64,000 bases of DNA from assembly GCF_026241895.1 (NCBI RefSeq), contig NZ_JAPJIV010000028.1, positions 22,183-86,182 on the forward strand, given 5' to 3'. The position numbers and the translations under genes are program-made. Below are positions 8,159 to 17,136 of the stretch, in pieces (the first letter of the stretch is position 1; each line of letters starts with the position of its first letter). Below the pieces are notes generated by a model, which searched no databases, was not told the DNA's origin, and worked only from the letters and a program-made list of their open reading frames with translations. Origin of the DNA: Pseudomonas sp. RIT-562 (GTDB lineage Bacteria; Pseudomonadota; Gammaproteobacteria; Pseudomonadales; Pseudomonadaceae).

Positions 8159-9234
8159 AAGGCTAGATCCTCAGGTGTGAATGTCATCTTGAATGAACGA
8201 TACGGAGCGAAATCGCTCGGCTTCATTCCCTGCATTTCTGTCAAACGTCCAATATTCTTGACCGCCGCCACTGCCGAAGCATCGAACGGACCATCTCCGC
8301 TTGATCTGCCGACGGTGACCGAGGTCACTGTTCCATCCGGCAACATGCCGATTTGCAACACGACCGTCATGCCTTTGCGTGCCGAAGGTGGGCGAGCCCA
8401 GCCCTCTGCTGCGCGTGCACGAATCAGGTCATCGAAACTGCCGGCGACTTCGTCACCCTGCTCGTCCGCCAAGGCCTGCTGACGTTGCGGCGTGTCGGAA
8501 AGCAGATCCGCCAAGGCCTGGGCCTTTTTGTCTTCGGCAGACTTACGTGCCGCTTCCTGCGATTTCTTCTTCGCAGCATCGGCAGCAGCTTTCTTCTTCG
8601 CGTCTTCGGCGACTTTCTTCTTCGCCTCTTCAGCGTCGGATTTCTTCTTGGCGTCTTCTGCGGCTTTCTTCTTCGCGTCTTCGACGATCTTTTTCTTGGC
8701 TTCTTCAGCGGCCGCTTTCTTGGCCTCTTCTTCAGCAGCCTTCTTGGCTTCTTCTTCAGATTTCTTCTTGGCTATATCAGCCAATTGTTTCTCTTCAGCC
8801 TTTTTGGCTTCGGCGGTCTTTTTGGCTTCGTCGGCTTTCTTGGCTTCATCAGCCTTTTTCGCCTCTTCCGCTTTCTTGGTCTCGTCGGCCTTCTTGGATT
8901 CTTCGGCTTTTTGAGCCGCATCTTCCTTCTTTTGTTCCGCAGCCTTTATGGCTTCCTGCTCGATCTTCTTCTGCTCCATCTGCTCGACTTCGGTCTGGCG
9001 CGCGGCGGATTTCTTCGCCTCACCCGCAATCTTCTGATTGGTCTGGGTGGTCGCCTGACTTTTCGATTTCAGCTGGTACAGGGTCGCCTGGACGATCGGC
9101 CTGGCCGGCGGCAGTTCCGGGGTCATGGCAAAGCTGACAAACAACATGCCAAATACCAGCACGTGCAAGCCAATCGCCCAGACGCTAGGCCAGAAGTAGC
9201 TTTCCGAGGCTGTCGGCTCTCGTTGTTGCTGCAT
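8155..9234 (-). CDS. tolA: TolA, energy-transducing bridge protein
   Basis: TolA spans the periplasm from the inner-membrane TolQR motor to Pal/TolB. It has one N-terminal membrane helix (VWAIGLHVLVFGMLFVSF), a very long Ala/Lys/Glu-rich helical domain (about residues 60-245, with AEEAKKADEAKKADEAKK-like repeats) and a C-terminal globular domain (VVLQIGMLPDGTVTSVTVG). The 359-residue length is normal for Pseudomonas. Its start overlaps the tolR stop by one base and its stop overlaps the tolB start by four. Confidence 0.95.
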   Translation of the reverse strand: MQQQREPTASESYFWPSVWAIGLHVLVFGMLFVSFAMTPELPPARPIVQATLYQLKSKSQATTQTNQKIAGEAKKSAARQTEVEQMEQKKIEQEAIKAAEQKKEDAAQKAEESKKADETKKAEEAKKADEAKKADEAKKTAEAKKAEEKQLADIAKKKSEEEAKKAAEEEAKKAAAEEAKKKIVEDAKKKAAEDAKKKSDAEEAKKKVAEDAKKKAAADAAKKKSQEAARKSAEDKKAQALADLLSDTPQRQQALADEQGDEVAGSFDDLIRARAAEGWARPPSARKGMTVVLQIGMLPDGTVTSVTVGRSSGDGPFDASAVAAVKNIGRLTEMQGMKPSDFAPYRSFKMTFTPEDLAL

Positions 9235-9695
9235 CAGGGCGCCTCGGTAATCAAGCCAACATTACCGACCCCGGCTTTCTGGAGACCGCCCATGGCGCCC
9301 ATGACCGATCCATAATCGACGGTCTTGTCGCCTCGAATGAAGACCTGGGTCTGCTTGCCGCCTTCAGTACCGGCACGAATGATCTTGGTCACCGCGTCGG
9401 TCATCTGCGGCAAGGTCATGGCCTTGTCCTGCTGTTTCTGGGTGTCGACTTCGCTGCCAAGGTTCCAGTAATAGGTCTTGTCAGCCTTGATCGAAATGGT
9501 CAGGACCTGAGTATTGTTGTCCTGCGGCAAGGCTTCGCTGGAAACCTTGGGCAGATCAACTTTCACGCCCTGATTGAGCATCGGCGCGGTCACCATGAAG
9601 ATGACCAGCAGCACCAGCATCACGTCGATGTAGGGCACTACGTTCATCTCGGCGACCGGCTTGCGCTTTTTGCGAGCTCGAGCGATTAAAGCCAT
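9234..9695 (-). CDS. tolR: TolR, proton-channel component of the Tol motor
   Basis: TolR is an ExbD/TolR-family inner-membrane protein that works with TolQ to use the proton gradient. A single helix near residues 20-40 (VVPYIDVMLVLLVIFMVTAP) carries the conserved channel aspartate in PYIDVML. The rest is a periplasmic domain ending in a dimerisation segment (DYGSVMGAMGGLQKAG). At 153 residues it is of family length. It follows tolQ by 14 bases. Confidence 0.95.
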   Translation of the reverse strand: MALIARARKKRKPVAEMNVVPYIDVMLVLLVIFMVTAPMLNQGVKVDLPKVSSEALPQDNNTQVLTISIKADKTYYWNLGSEVDTQKQQDKAMTLPQMTDAVTKIIRAGTEGGKQTQVFIRGDKTVDYGSVMGAMGGLQKAGVGNVGLITEAP

Positions 9696-9709
9696 TGGAA
9701 ATTACCTGC

Positions 9710-10405
9710 TTATTCTTCGCTGGTGTGCACTTTGCGGTGCAGGATCGCCTGGAATTCATCGGCGAAGGTGTAGTAGCGGCTGATCAGCGTTTCGCTGCGG
9801 GCAGCAAACCGGTTGTAGGCGATAACGGCTGGAATCGCGGCGAACAGGCCGATCGCGGTGGCGATCAGGGCTTCGGCAATACCCGGGGCTACGGTGGCCA
9901 GGGTCGCTTGCTGGGCAGTGGCCAGGCCGCGGAAGGAGTTCATGATGCCCCAGACCGTACCGAACAGACCGATGTACGGGCTCACGGAACCTACAGTGGC
10001 GAGGAACGGCAGGCTCTGCTCGAGCTTTTCTTCCTCGCGGGAGATCGCTACGCGCATGGCTCGGGCCACACCTTCCATGACTGCTTCAGGATCTACGCCT
10101 GGCTGCTGGCGCAGACGGGAGAACTCCTTGAAACCGGCGCGGAAGATCTGCTCGACGCCCGAATCCGGATCAGGGTTGCTGCCGGCCTGACGGTAGAGTT
10201 TGGACAGGTCGATACCCGACCAGAAGCGCTCCTCGAAGCTCTCCAGGGCACGTCGACCGGCGCGCAGCAGGTTGCTGCGCTGAAAGATCATGATCCATGA
10301 GGTGACCGATGCGGCTACCAGGATCAGCATTACCAGTTGCACCACAATACTGGCATTGCTGACCAGGCTCCACATGGAGGAATGGTCGACGACGTTAGCT
10401 TCCAC
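9710..10405 (-). CDS. tolQ: TolQ, motor subunit of the Tol-Pal system
   Basis: TolQ is a MotA/TolQ/ExbB-type protein with three membrane helices: residues about 14-36 (NASIVVQLVMLILVAASVTS), 138-160 (LATVGSVSPYIGLFGTVWGI) and 172-195 (TVAPGIAEALIATAIGLFAA). The second and third are the conserved MotA_ExbB signature. The start is GTG at 10405, with AGGAG seven bases upstream, and overlaps the end of ybgC by 11 bases. Confidence 0.96.
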   Translation of the reverse strand: MEANVVDHSSMWSLVSNASIVVQLVMLILVAASVTSWIMIFQRSNLLRAGRRALESFEERFWSGIDLSKLYRQAGSNPDPDSGVEQIFRAGFKEFSRLRQQPGVDPEAVMEGVARAMRVAISREEEKLEQSLPFLATVGSVSPYIGLFGTVWGIMNSFRGLATAQQATLATVAPGIAEALIATAIGLFAAIPAVIAYNRFAARSETLISRYYTFADEFQAILHRKVHTSEE

Positions 10406-10862
10406 GCTTTATCTCCTGCTTTGAGTGAGTACCCGCGCCGCTCACGTCGGCAAAGGCCGCACGTAGAGCTTCGGGAATGGCCCGGGGTTTTAAACTTTCA
10501 GTGCGCACACAGGCCACCAGAAACTGCCCTTCGCAGAGCAGCACATTATCCGTAGCCCGCCTGACCTGCTGCTTGAAACGCAGGCTGGCACGGTTCAATT
10601 CGCTTACTTCAGCGCTTACCAGCAGCTCGTCATCCAGTCGCGCCGGCGCGTGGTAACGCGCTTCGCTGGAATGCACGACGAATAACAGGTCCTCCCCTGC
10701 CAGCTGGGATTGGGCAAAGCCCAGCTCCCGGAGCCGCTCGGTTCGAGCCCGTTCCATAAACTTGAGGTAATTAACGTAATACACGATGCCACCCGCATCG
10801 GTGTCTTCGTAATAAACGCGACACCGATGTGCGAAAGGCCCAAGCCCGTTTTGCGCGCGCAT
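10395..10862 (-). CDS. ybgC: Tol-Pal associated acyl-CoA thioesterase YbgC
   Basis: YbgC is a small hotdog-fold thioesterase acting on acyl-CoA or acyl-ACP and is almost always the first gene of the tol operon. The 155-residue product has the 4-hydroxybenzoyl-CoA thioesterase signature YYEDTDAGGIVYYVNYLKFM with the catalytic aspartate. It overlaps tolQ, supporting a single ybgC-tolQRAB-pal-cpoB transcript that starts in the 126-base gap to ruvB. Confidence 0.94.
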   Translation of the reverse strand: MRAQNGLGPFAHRCRVYYEDTDAGGIVYYVNYLKFMERARTERLRELGFAQSQLAGEDLLFVVHSSEARYHAPARLDDELLVSAEVSELNRASLRFKQQVRRATDNVLLCEGQFLVACVRTESLKPRAIPEALRAAFADVSGAGTHSKQEIKRGS

Positions 10863-10988
10863 ACTCTAGTGCTTACTCCTCAGGTTGCCAATCCGGCCAG
10901 GCAACTGTTTTTCATTGTTCTGCGGCTTTATCGCGAAAGCACGGTCCTCAGACAGCACAAACCCCGAATTGATCAGCCCGCAAAGTGA

Positions 10989-12050
10989 TTAATCGTCAAC
11001 TGCATCGAGGAATTCGTCTACCACGGGCATCTCACCCAATCGTGACGGAATGTTTAAACCGAAGTGCAGGTAGGCGTGCCGTGTCACCACGCGCCCCCGG
11101 GGAGTGCGCATGATGTAGCCCTGCTGGATCAGGTACGGCTCAAGGACGTCCTCGATGGTATGACGCTCTTCGCTGATGGCTGCAGCCAGGCTGTCGACAC
11201 CGACCGGGCCACCGTCGAATTTCTCGATCATGGTCAGCAGCAGGCGCCGATCCTGATGGTCGAAGCCGCGCTCGTCGACATCCAGCAGGTTCAAGGCCAG
11301 GTCGGCGATCGGCTTGGTGATATGCCCCTTGGCCCGCACTTCGGCGAAGTCACGTACCCGTCGCAACAGGCGGTTGGCGATTCGTGGAGTGCCCCGGGCC
11401 CGGCGGGCTATTTCAAAAGCGCCTTCGGGGTCGAGCGGCAGGCCGAGGATATTCGCCGAACGGCCGACAATCGTGGCCAGGTCCGCAGTGCTGTAGAACT
11501 CCAGGCGCTGCACGATACCGAAGCGGTCGCGTAGCGGATTGGTCAACATGCCGGCCCGTGTGGTGGCACCCACCAGGGTGAAAGGCGGCAGGTCGAGCTT
11601 GATCGAGCGCGCAGCGGGCCCTTCGCCGATCATGATGTCCAGCTGAAAATCTTCCATGGCCGGATACAGCACTTCTTCGACAATCGGCGACAGGCGATGG
11701 ATTTCATCGATGAACAGCACGTCGTGCGGCTCAAGATTGGTCAACAGCGCGGCCAGGTCTCCCGGGCGCTCAAGCACGGGGCCCGAAGTACTCTTGATCG
11801 ACACCCCCATTTCCTGGGCGATGATATTGGCCAGGGTGGTTTTACCCAGGCCCGGAGGACCGAAGATCAATGTATGGTCCAGGGATTCATTGCGCCCGCG
11901 CGCAGCCTGGATGAACAGCTCCATCTGCTCGCGAACGGTCGGCTGACCGATGTATTCGGCCAGGCTGACCGGACGGATCGCCCGGTCCTGGACCTCTTCG
12001 CGATCCCGCGGGCCGGGTGCGGCTGTAATCAGACGATCAGCTTCAATCAC
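10989..12050 (-). CDS. ruvB: Holliday junction branch migration helicase RuvB
   Basis: RuvB is the AAA+ hexameric motor that drives branch migration with RuvA. Walker A is FGPPGLGKTTL, Walker B is LFIDEIHRL, and GATTRAGMLTNPLRDRFG is the conserved sensor/arginine-finger segment. The C-terminal winged-helix domain is present (QQGYIMRTPRGR). The product is 353 residues with a GTG start at 12050, directly abutting the ruvA stop codon. Confidence 0.97.
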   Translation of the reverse strand: MIEADRLITAAPGPRDREEVQDRAIRPVSLAEYIGQPTVREQMELFIQAARGRNESLDHTLIFGPPGLGKTTLANIIAQEMGVSIKSTSGPVLERPGDLAALLTNLEPHDVLFIDEIHRLSPIVEEVLYPAMEDFQLDIMIGEGPAARSIKLDLPPFTLVGATTRAGMLTNPLRDRFGIVQRLEFYSTADLATIVGRSANILGLPLDPEGAFEIARRARGTPRIANRLLRRVRDFAEVRAKGHITKPIADLALNLLDVDERGFDHQDRRLLLTMIEKFDGGPVGVDSLAAAISEERHTIEDVLEPYLIQQGYIMRTPRGRVVTRHAYLHFGLNIPSRLGEMPVVDEFLDAVDD

Positions 12051-12665
12051 TTAAATCATTCCCTTCAGGGCGCGACGTATCAGGTCTTCACTGCTCAAAC
12101 CTTTCTCCTTGATCGCGGAAATCGCCTTGCTGGCCTCCTGGGGTTTATAGCCCAGGGAAATCAGCGCACTCACCGCGTCAGTTTCGGCACTGGCCACTGG
12201 CGCCACATCCGGGCCGCCTGGCTGGTTCGGTACCAGGGCGAACATCGCCGGCACGGTTTCCCACGCCTTGAAGCGGTCCTTGAGTTCCACCAGCAGACGC
12301 TCGGCAGTTTTCTTGCCGACGCCCGGCACCTTGGTCAGTGCCGAGGTGTCCTGGGACTGCACGCAGCGCACCAGTTCATCAACTTCCAGGCTCGACATCA
12401 AGGCCAGCGCCAGCTTCGGCCCCACACCATTGAGACGGATCAACTCGCGAAAAAAGTCTCGCTCACGCTTGCTGGCGAAACCATAGAGTAACTGCGCGTC
12501 TTCGCGTACGACCAAATGGGTGTGCAGCGTCAGCGGTTCGCCGACCGACGGCAGGCGATACAACGTGGTCATGGGCACTTCCAGCTCATACCCCAGACCA
12601 TTTACATCCAGAATCAGGTGCGGCGGCTGTTTCTCAGCCAGTGTGCCGCGCAAGCGTCCAATCAC
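12051..12665 (-). CDS. ruvA: Holliday junction DNA-binding protein RuvA
   Basis: RuvA tetramers hold Holliday junctions in a square-planar form and load RuvB. The 204-residue product has the N-terminal OB domain (MIGRLRGTLAEKQPPHLILD), two helix-hairpin-helix motifs (LNGVGPKLALALMSS and VPGVGKKTAERLLVEL) and the C-terminal RuvB-binding domain. The start codon is GTG. It lies 114 bases after ruvC in a ruvC-ruvA-ruvB order. Confidence 0.96.
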   Translation of the reverse strand: MIGRLRGTLAEKQPPHLILDVNGLGYELEVPMTTLYRLPSVGEPLTLHTHLVVREDAQLLYGFASKRERDFFRELIRLNGVGPKLALALMSSLEVDELVRCVQSQDTSALTKVPGVGKKTAERLLVELKDRFKAWETVPAMFALVPNQPGGPDVAPVASAETDAVSALISLGYKPQEASKAISAIKEKGLSSEDLIRRALKGMI

Positions 12666-12779
12666 GTTTCAGATCCTTGAGCGTTGGCCAGTACAGGGCT
12701 GGCGACTGACAGGACAAGGGTTTCACACCGGCAACACAGGCGCAGGCCCCTTGATCCTGAAAAAGATGTGCTGATGCTA

Positions 12780-13304
12780 TCAGAGACGCAGGCGCCCGCC
12801 ACGACTGCGTGCCGTTCCCAGGCCGTGGGGCAGCAGGCTGGAGCGGGTGTGGGCATGGCAAATGGCTATAGCCAGGGCGTCCGAGGCATCGATTTGCGGC
12901 TTGCTGGTCAGTTTGAGCATGTGCATGACCATCATTTGCACCTGCTCTTTGTTCGCTGCGCCAGTTCCGGTAACTGCCTGCTTGACCTGGGTGGCGGTGT
13001 ATTCGGCAATTTCCAGGTTCTCCTCGGCGCCGGCCACGATCGCCGCACCGCGAGCCTGGCCCAGCTTCAATGCCGAGTCGGCGTTACGGGCCATGAACAC
13101 CTTTTCGATGCCCATTGTTATCGGGCCATAGGTCTGGATAACTTCGCGCACTCCGCGATAGACGATTTGCAGACGCTCGTGCAGTTCGCCGGAACCGGTG
13201 CGAATGCAGCCCGACGCCACGTACACGCAACCACGCCCGGTATCGCGTACCACGCCATAACCGGTAATGCGCGAACCGGGGTCGATACCAAGGATTAAAG
13301 TCAT
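12780..13304 (-). CDS. ruvC: Crossover junction endodeoxyribonuclease RuvC
   Basis: RuvC resolves Holliday junctions by paired nicks. The first catalytic Asp is in ILGIDPGSRITGYGVV near residue 7; the Glu is in MGIEKVFMARNADSALKLGQ, and the final acidic pair is in DASDALAIAICHAH. The product is 174 residues, normal for the family. It is the first ruv gene in the transcript direction; a REP element separates it from yebC upstream. Confidence 0.96.
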   Translation of the reverse strand: MTLILGIDPGSRITGYGVVRDTGRGCVYVASGCIRTGSGELHERLQIVYRGVREVIQTYGPITMGIEKVFMARNADSALKLGQARGAAIVAGAEENLEIAEYTATQVKQAVTGTGAANKEQVQMMVMHMLKLTSKPQIDASDALAIAICHAHTRSSLLPHGLGTARSRGGRLRL

Positions 13305-13355
13305 AACGCCTGCGGTTTGGGTAGGAGCACGGTAATCGGCATAGCGAATAATAAA

Positions 13356-13445
13356 TGTGGGAGCGGGCTTGCTCGCGAAAGCGGTTCATATTCAGCAACG
13401 ATGTCGCCTGAAAATCCGCATTCGCGAGCAAGCCCGCTCCCACAA
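13356..13445. repeat. REP-type inverted repeat (GGGAGCGGGCTTGCTCGCG class)
   Basis: TGTGGGAGCGGGCTTGCTCG at 13356-13375 is mirrored at 13422-13444, with a spacer of about 40 bases. It sits in the ruvC-yebC gap. The same class recurs at 26623-26699 and 28358-28421, consistent with a REPIN-like paired element. Confidence 0.9.
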
Positions 13446-13461
13446 TGGAACCTGGTCGCCC

Positions 13462-14208
13462 TCAACCCAGCTGTGCGGCAACCGATTCCGGGATGTCCGC
13501 GTTGGAATAGACGTTCTGCACGTCATCCAGGTCTTCCAGCATGTCGAGCAGCTTGAGCACTTTTTCGGCGCCCTCCAGGTCCAGTTCGGCGCTGGTGGTC
13601 GGCAACATCACGATTTCCGCGTCATCGCCTTTGAAACCACCAGCTTCCAGCGCGTTACGCACTGAGTAGAAGCCGGCAAACGAGGTAAACACGTCGATGG
13701 AACCGTCTTCGTTGGTGACCACGTCATCAGCGTCGGCTTCCATCGCCGCTTCGATCAGCGCGTCCTCATCAACACCTGGCGCGAAGGAAATCTGCCCTTT
13801 GCGTTCAAACAGGTAGGCCACCGAGCCATCAGTGCCCAGGTTGCCGCCACACTTGCTGAACGCGTGACGCACAGCGGCGGCAGTGCGATTGCGGTTGTCG
13901 GTCATGCACTCGACCATCACCGCTACGCCACCCGGACCGTAACCCTCGTAGGTCAGCTCGACCATATCGTCGGTATCGGCAGCGCCGGCGCCCCGCGCCA
14001 CCGCGCGATCGATGATGTCGCGACTCATGTTCGCCCCGAGAGCCTTGTCCAGCGCCAGGCGCAGACGCGGGTTGGAACCTGGATCAGCGCCGCCCTGGCG
14101 GGCAGCAACGGTCAGTTCACGAATCCACTTGGTGAAGATCTTGCCTTTCTTGGCATCCTGACGTTCTTTGCGGTGCTTGATGTTCGCCCACTTGGAATGA
14201 CCCGCCAT
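13462..14208 (-). CDS. yebC: YebC/PmpR family transcriptional or translational regulator
   Basis: The 248-residue protein begins MAGHSKWANIKHRKERQDAK, the family hallmark, and includes YEGYGPGGVAVMVECMTDNRNR. P. aeruginosa PmpR, in the equivalent locus next to ruvC, represses quinolone signalling; other YebC proteins have since been linked to translation of difficult sequences. The ATG at 14208 has GGAG nine bases upstream; the frame extends to 14268 but that part is not conserved. aspS ends upstream and is separated from it by a terminator. Confidence 0.94.
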   Translation of the reverse strand: MAGHSKWANIKHRKERQDAKKGKIFTKWIRELTVAARQGGADPGSNPRLRLALDKALGANMSRDIIDRAVARGAGAADTDDMVELTYEGYGPGGVAVMVECMTDNRNRTAAAVRHAFSKCGGNLGTDGSVAYLFERKGQISFAPGVDEDALIEAAMEADADDVVTNEDGSIDVFTSFAGFYSVRNALEAGGFKGDDAEIVMLPTTSAELDLEGAEKVLKLLDMLEDLDDVQNVYSNADIPESVAAQLG

Positions 14209-14283
14209 AACTCGCTCCGAATTCACTTTTGCAACGTTGCCCGCCACGCGAATTGCGTCGGCCAGCAAATGAAAATCTAGACC

Positions 14284-14317
14284 TAAAGAAAAGGCGCACC
14301 CCGTAAGGATGCGCCTT
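14284..14317 (-). terminator. Terminator of aspS
   Basis: The 8-bp stem AAGGCGCA (14291-14298) / TGCGCCTT (14310-14317) is followed on the - strand by TTTCTTT. It lies 12 bases after the aspS stop. Confidence 0.85.
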
Positions 14318-14328
14318 GTCGGCCAGCC

Positions 14329-16104
14329 TTACTCGGCTTTCGGCGTTTCGCGCAGACGAATGTGCAATTCGCGCAATGCCTTGGCATCTACTGCACCCGG
14401 AGCCTGGGTCATGACATCGGCCGCGCTCTGGGTTTTCGGGAAAGCAATCACTTCACGGATCGACTGGGCGCCGGTCATCAGCATCACCAAACGGTCGAGA
14501 CCGAAAGCCAGACCACCGTGCGGCGGCGCGCCGTATTTCAGGGCGTCGAGCAGGAAGCCGAACTTCTCTTCCTGTTCCGCTTCGTTGATACCCAACAGGC
14601 GGAACACGGTCTGCTGCATTTCCTTGCGGTGGATACGGATCGAACCGCCACCCAGCTCGGTGCCGTTCAAAACCATGTCGTAGGCGCGGGACAGAGCGGT
14701 TGCCGGGTTGGCTTCCAGCTCTTGCGGCGTGCACTTCGGCGCGGTGAACGGGTGGTGCAGCGCAGTGAAGCTGCCGTCGTCGTTCTCTTCGAACATCGGG
14801 AAGTCGACCACCCACATCGGCGCCCACTTGCAGGTCAGCAGGTTCAGGTCGTTACCGACCTTGATCCGCAGCGCGCCCAGGGCTTCGCTGACAATCTTGG
14901 CTTTGTCGGCACCGAAGAACACGATGTCGCCGTCAACCGCGCCAACGCGATCGAGGATCACATTGAGGTTGGCTTCTGGAATGTTCTTGACGATAGGCGA
15001 CTGCAGGCCTTCGACGCCTTTGGCGCGCTCGTTGACCTTGATGTACGCCAGGCCTTTTGCACCGTAGATGCCGACGAACTTGGTGTAGTCGTCGATCTGC
15101 TTGCGCGGCATGCTCGCGGCACCAGGAACGCGCAGTGCAGCAATCCGGCACTTCGGATCGTTGGCCGGGCCGCTGAAGACTTTGAAATCAACTTCTTTCA
15201 GTTGGTCGGCAACGTCAACCAGTTCCAGCGGGTTACGCAGGTCCGGCTTGTCGGAACCGTAACGGCGCATGGCTTCTTCGAAGGTCATGTGCGGGAATTC
15301 GCCAAATTCCAGATCCAGCACTTCCTTGAACAGGTTGCGGATCATTTTTTCGGTGATGCCCATGATCTCTTTTTCATCGAGGAAACTGGTCTCGATGTCG
15401 ATCTGGGTGAATTCCGGCTGGCGGTCAGCGCGCAGGTCTTCGTCACGGAAGCACTTGGCAATCTGGTAGTAGCGGTCGAAGCCAGCGACCATCAGCAGTT
15501 GCTTGAACAGCTGTGGCGATTGCGGCAACGCGAAGAAGGAACCGGCGTGGGTACGGCTCGGGACCAGATAGTCGCGAGCGCCTTCTGGCGTGGCGCGGGT
15601 CAGGATCGGCGTCTCGACGTCGAGGAAACCGTTCTCGTCCAGGAAGCGACGGATGCTGGTGGTCATGCGCGAGCGCAGACGCAGCTTCTCAAGCATTTCC
15701 GGGCGACGCAGGTCGAGGAAGCGATAACGCAGGCGGGTTTCTTCGCCAACGTCGGAGAACTCGTTGAGCGGGAACGGCGGAGTTTCCGCTTCGTTCAACA
15801 CTTCCAGTTCGTAGCCCAGCACTTCGATCATGCCCGACGCCATGTTGGCGTTGGTGGCACCGGCCGGACGCAGGCGCACCTTGCCGGTAACCTTGACCAC
15901 GTATTCGCTGCGCACACGGTCGGCGGCGGCGAAGGTTTCAGCGCGGTCCGGGTCGAACACCACTTGGGCCAGACCGTCACGATCACGGATATCGAGGAAA
16001 ATCACCCCACCGTGGTCACGGCGACGGTGAACCCATCCGCAAAGGGTAATTTCCTGGCCTTCCAGGGCTTCGTTCAGTTGGCCGCAATAATGGCTGCGCA
16101 TCAT
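14329..16104 (-). CDS. aspS: Aspartyl-tRNA synthetase
   Basis: This class II synthetase of 591 residues has an N-terminal OB anticodon-binding domain (LCGWVHRRRDHGGVIFLDIR), motif 2 (KCFRDEDLRADRQPEFTQID), the bacterial GAD insertion and motif 3 (GGLAFGLDRLVMLM). Pseudomonads generally lack AsnRS and use a non-discriminating AspRS plus GatCAB to make Asn-tRNA; His31, one residue linked to that relaxed specificity, is present. This is inference from the family, not shown here. Met1 or Met2 may be the start. Confidence 0.96.
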   Translation of the reverse strand: MMRSHYCGQLNEALEGQEITLCGWVHRRRDHGGVIFLDIRDRDGLAQVVFDPDRAETFAAADRVRSEYVVKVTGKVRLRPAGATNANMASGMIEVLGYELEVLNEAETPPFPLNEFSDVGEETRLRYRFLDLRRPEMLEKLRLRSRMTTSIRRFLDENGFLDVETPILTRATPEGARDYLVPSRTHAGSFFALPQSPQLFKQLLMVAGFDRYYQIAKCFRDEDLRADRQPEFTQIDIETSFLDEKEIMGITEKMIRNLFKEVLDLEFGEFPHMTFEEAMRRYGSDKPDLRNPLELVDVADQLKEVDFKVFSGPANDPKCRIAALRVPGAASMPRKQIDDYTKFVGIYGAKGLAYIKVNERAKGVEGLQSPIVKNIPEANLNVILDRVGAVDGDIVFFGADKAKIVSEALGALRIKVGNDLNLLTCKWAPMWVVDFPMFEENDDGSFTALHHPFTAPKCTPQELEANPATALSRAYDMVLNGTELGGGSIRIHRKEMQQTVFRLLGINEAEQEEKFGFLLDALKYGAPPHGGLAFGLDRLVMLMTGAQSIREVIAFPKTQSAADVMTQAPGAVDAKALRELHIRLRETPKAE

Positions 16105-16210
16105 GGTAGTGGTTTCACTTCTCGTAATTCGAAATTCGGTTGGAGGTCTTGTTCATAGCAGTTGCTGGATGATGCAAGAGCTCACACGTGTCGTTCAACA
16201 GGTTGCAAAG

Positions 16211-16432
16211 CTAGTCAGCCTTGTCGCCGCCGGCCAGGTTTTTCTTCGAACCGGTCTTGAAGTCGGTTTCGTACCAACCGGTGCCGCTGAGGCGAAAGCC
16301 CGGCATGGACAGCATCTTCTTCAGCTCTGGCGCCTGGCACGCAGGGCAGTCGACCAACGCCGGAGCGCTGATCTTTTGAATGGCTTCCAACTGATGACCA
16401 CAGGAAGCACATTGATAGTCGTACATCGGCAT
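16211..16432 (-). CDS. FmdB-type zinc ribbon protein
   Basis: This small protein of 73 residues starts MPMYDYQCASCGHQLEA and has a second cysteine pair in DCPACQAPEL, forming a putative zinc ribbon of the FmdB/CxxC_CxxC_SSSS family. The C-terminus (GTGWYETDFKTGSKKN) is the conserved tail. Function is unknown. The frame is open upstream to 16546, but similarity to the family begins at 16432. It lies directly upstream of aspS on the same strand and may be co-transcribed with it. Confidence 0.85.
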   Translation of the reverse strand: MPMYDYQCASCGHQLEAIQKISAPALVDCPACQAPELKKMLSMPGFRLSGTGWYETDFKTGSKKNLAGGDKAD

Positions 16433-16573
16433 GGGGGTTGTCTCGGCGATCAGATTGCTACCGCAGACCCGGGGTTTTGCGGCAAAGAGCGGGATTATAT
16501 CCATTAAATGCAGCCAGTGCAGCCGTAAGACTGCACAGACCGACACTCTGCAACTTTCATCATACCGATCGAC

Positions 16574-16894
16574 TCAACGCGCTTCCTTGAGGCTGTGCAC
16601 GACGCAGACAACCCGCACCAGCCCGCTGAAATTTTTCACCCCGCCATGACGCAGATGCACTTCCCGATCAACATGGGACAGCAGTGCACTGATTGAGCAA
16701 CTGTTGATCCTGGCCATGTCGGCGAGAATGTCCCAATACACCTGTTCCAGGCGCAAACAGGTTGCAAATCCATTCAAGCGCACCGATCTCGACAGCGGCT
16801 GGGCCAGCCCCATATCGAATTCACTGACAAATGGATCGATTCCCTTACCCTTGGGCATATCGACCCGCCCCTCTGTTCTTGCGCAATCATCCAT
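16574..16894 (-). CDS. Ribbon-helix-helix domain protein
   Basis: The 106-residue product has the pattern of the RHH_4 family: a beta strand (SRSVRLNGFATCLRLEQ), an Asp/Tyr-rich helix (VYWDILADMARIN) and a second helix (SISALLSHVDREVHL). Such proteins bind DNA as dimers or tetramers and are often small regulators of unknown targets. The ATG at 16894 has GGAG about ten bases upstream. Neighbours are a zinc ribbon gene and dps. The first 30 residues are not recognisable. Confidence 0.65.
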   Translation of the reverse strand: MDDCARTEGRVDMPKGKGIDPFVSEFDMGLAQPLSRSVRLNGFATCLRLEQVYWDILADMARINSCSISALLSHVDREVHLRHGGVKNFSGLVRVVCVVHSLKEAR

Positions 16895-17103
16895 ATCCTT
16901 GACACTCCTTTGTCATTCCTGGCGCTCGACGAGCAAGCTCGTCTCTATAGAAGCGCAGGGAAAAAGGGATATCCAGATGACTTTTTAACCAACGTCGTAG
17001 GAATTTCCTGCAACTTAAGGGCGATCCTGGAGAGCGTCCTACTCAGGCTCTTTTCCTACAGCTGGCGGTGCAAGATCGTTCAGGGCAAAGGCTGATGGGC
17101 TAC

Positions 17104-17136
17104 GCACGGAGTGGCATCCCAGGATGCCAGCCGTGC
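17104..17136. other. Strong stem-loop at the 3' end of dps
   Basis: GCACGG (17104-17109) pairs with CCGTGC (17131-17136), and TGGCATCC (17112-17119) with GGATGCCA (17122-17129), giving a 14-bp stem with a small internal loop. It sits nine bases after the dps stop codon. No T tract follows on the - strand, so it may protect the mRNA end rather than act as a classical terminator. Confidence 0.55.

Noticed and set aside
8500..9000. Low-complexity repeats in tolA as a tandem repeat locus
   Set aside because: The repeats encode the Ala/Lys/Glu helix that all TolA proteins have. They are part of the gene and not an independent element.
13356..13445. CRISPR-like look of repeated GC-rich units
   Set aside because: The units are inverted pairs scattered at gene ends, not direct repeats with regular spacers, and no cas genes are present.
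14362..16158. 598-codon open frame opposite aspS
   Set aside because: Antisense shadow of aspS; the real gene has all class II motifs.
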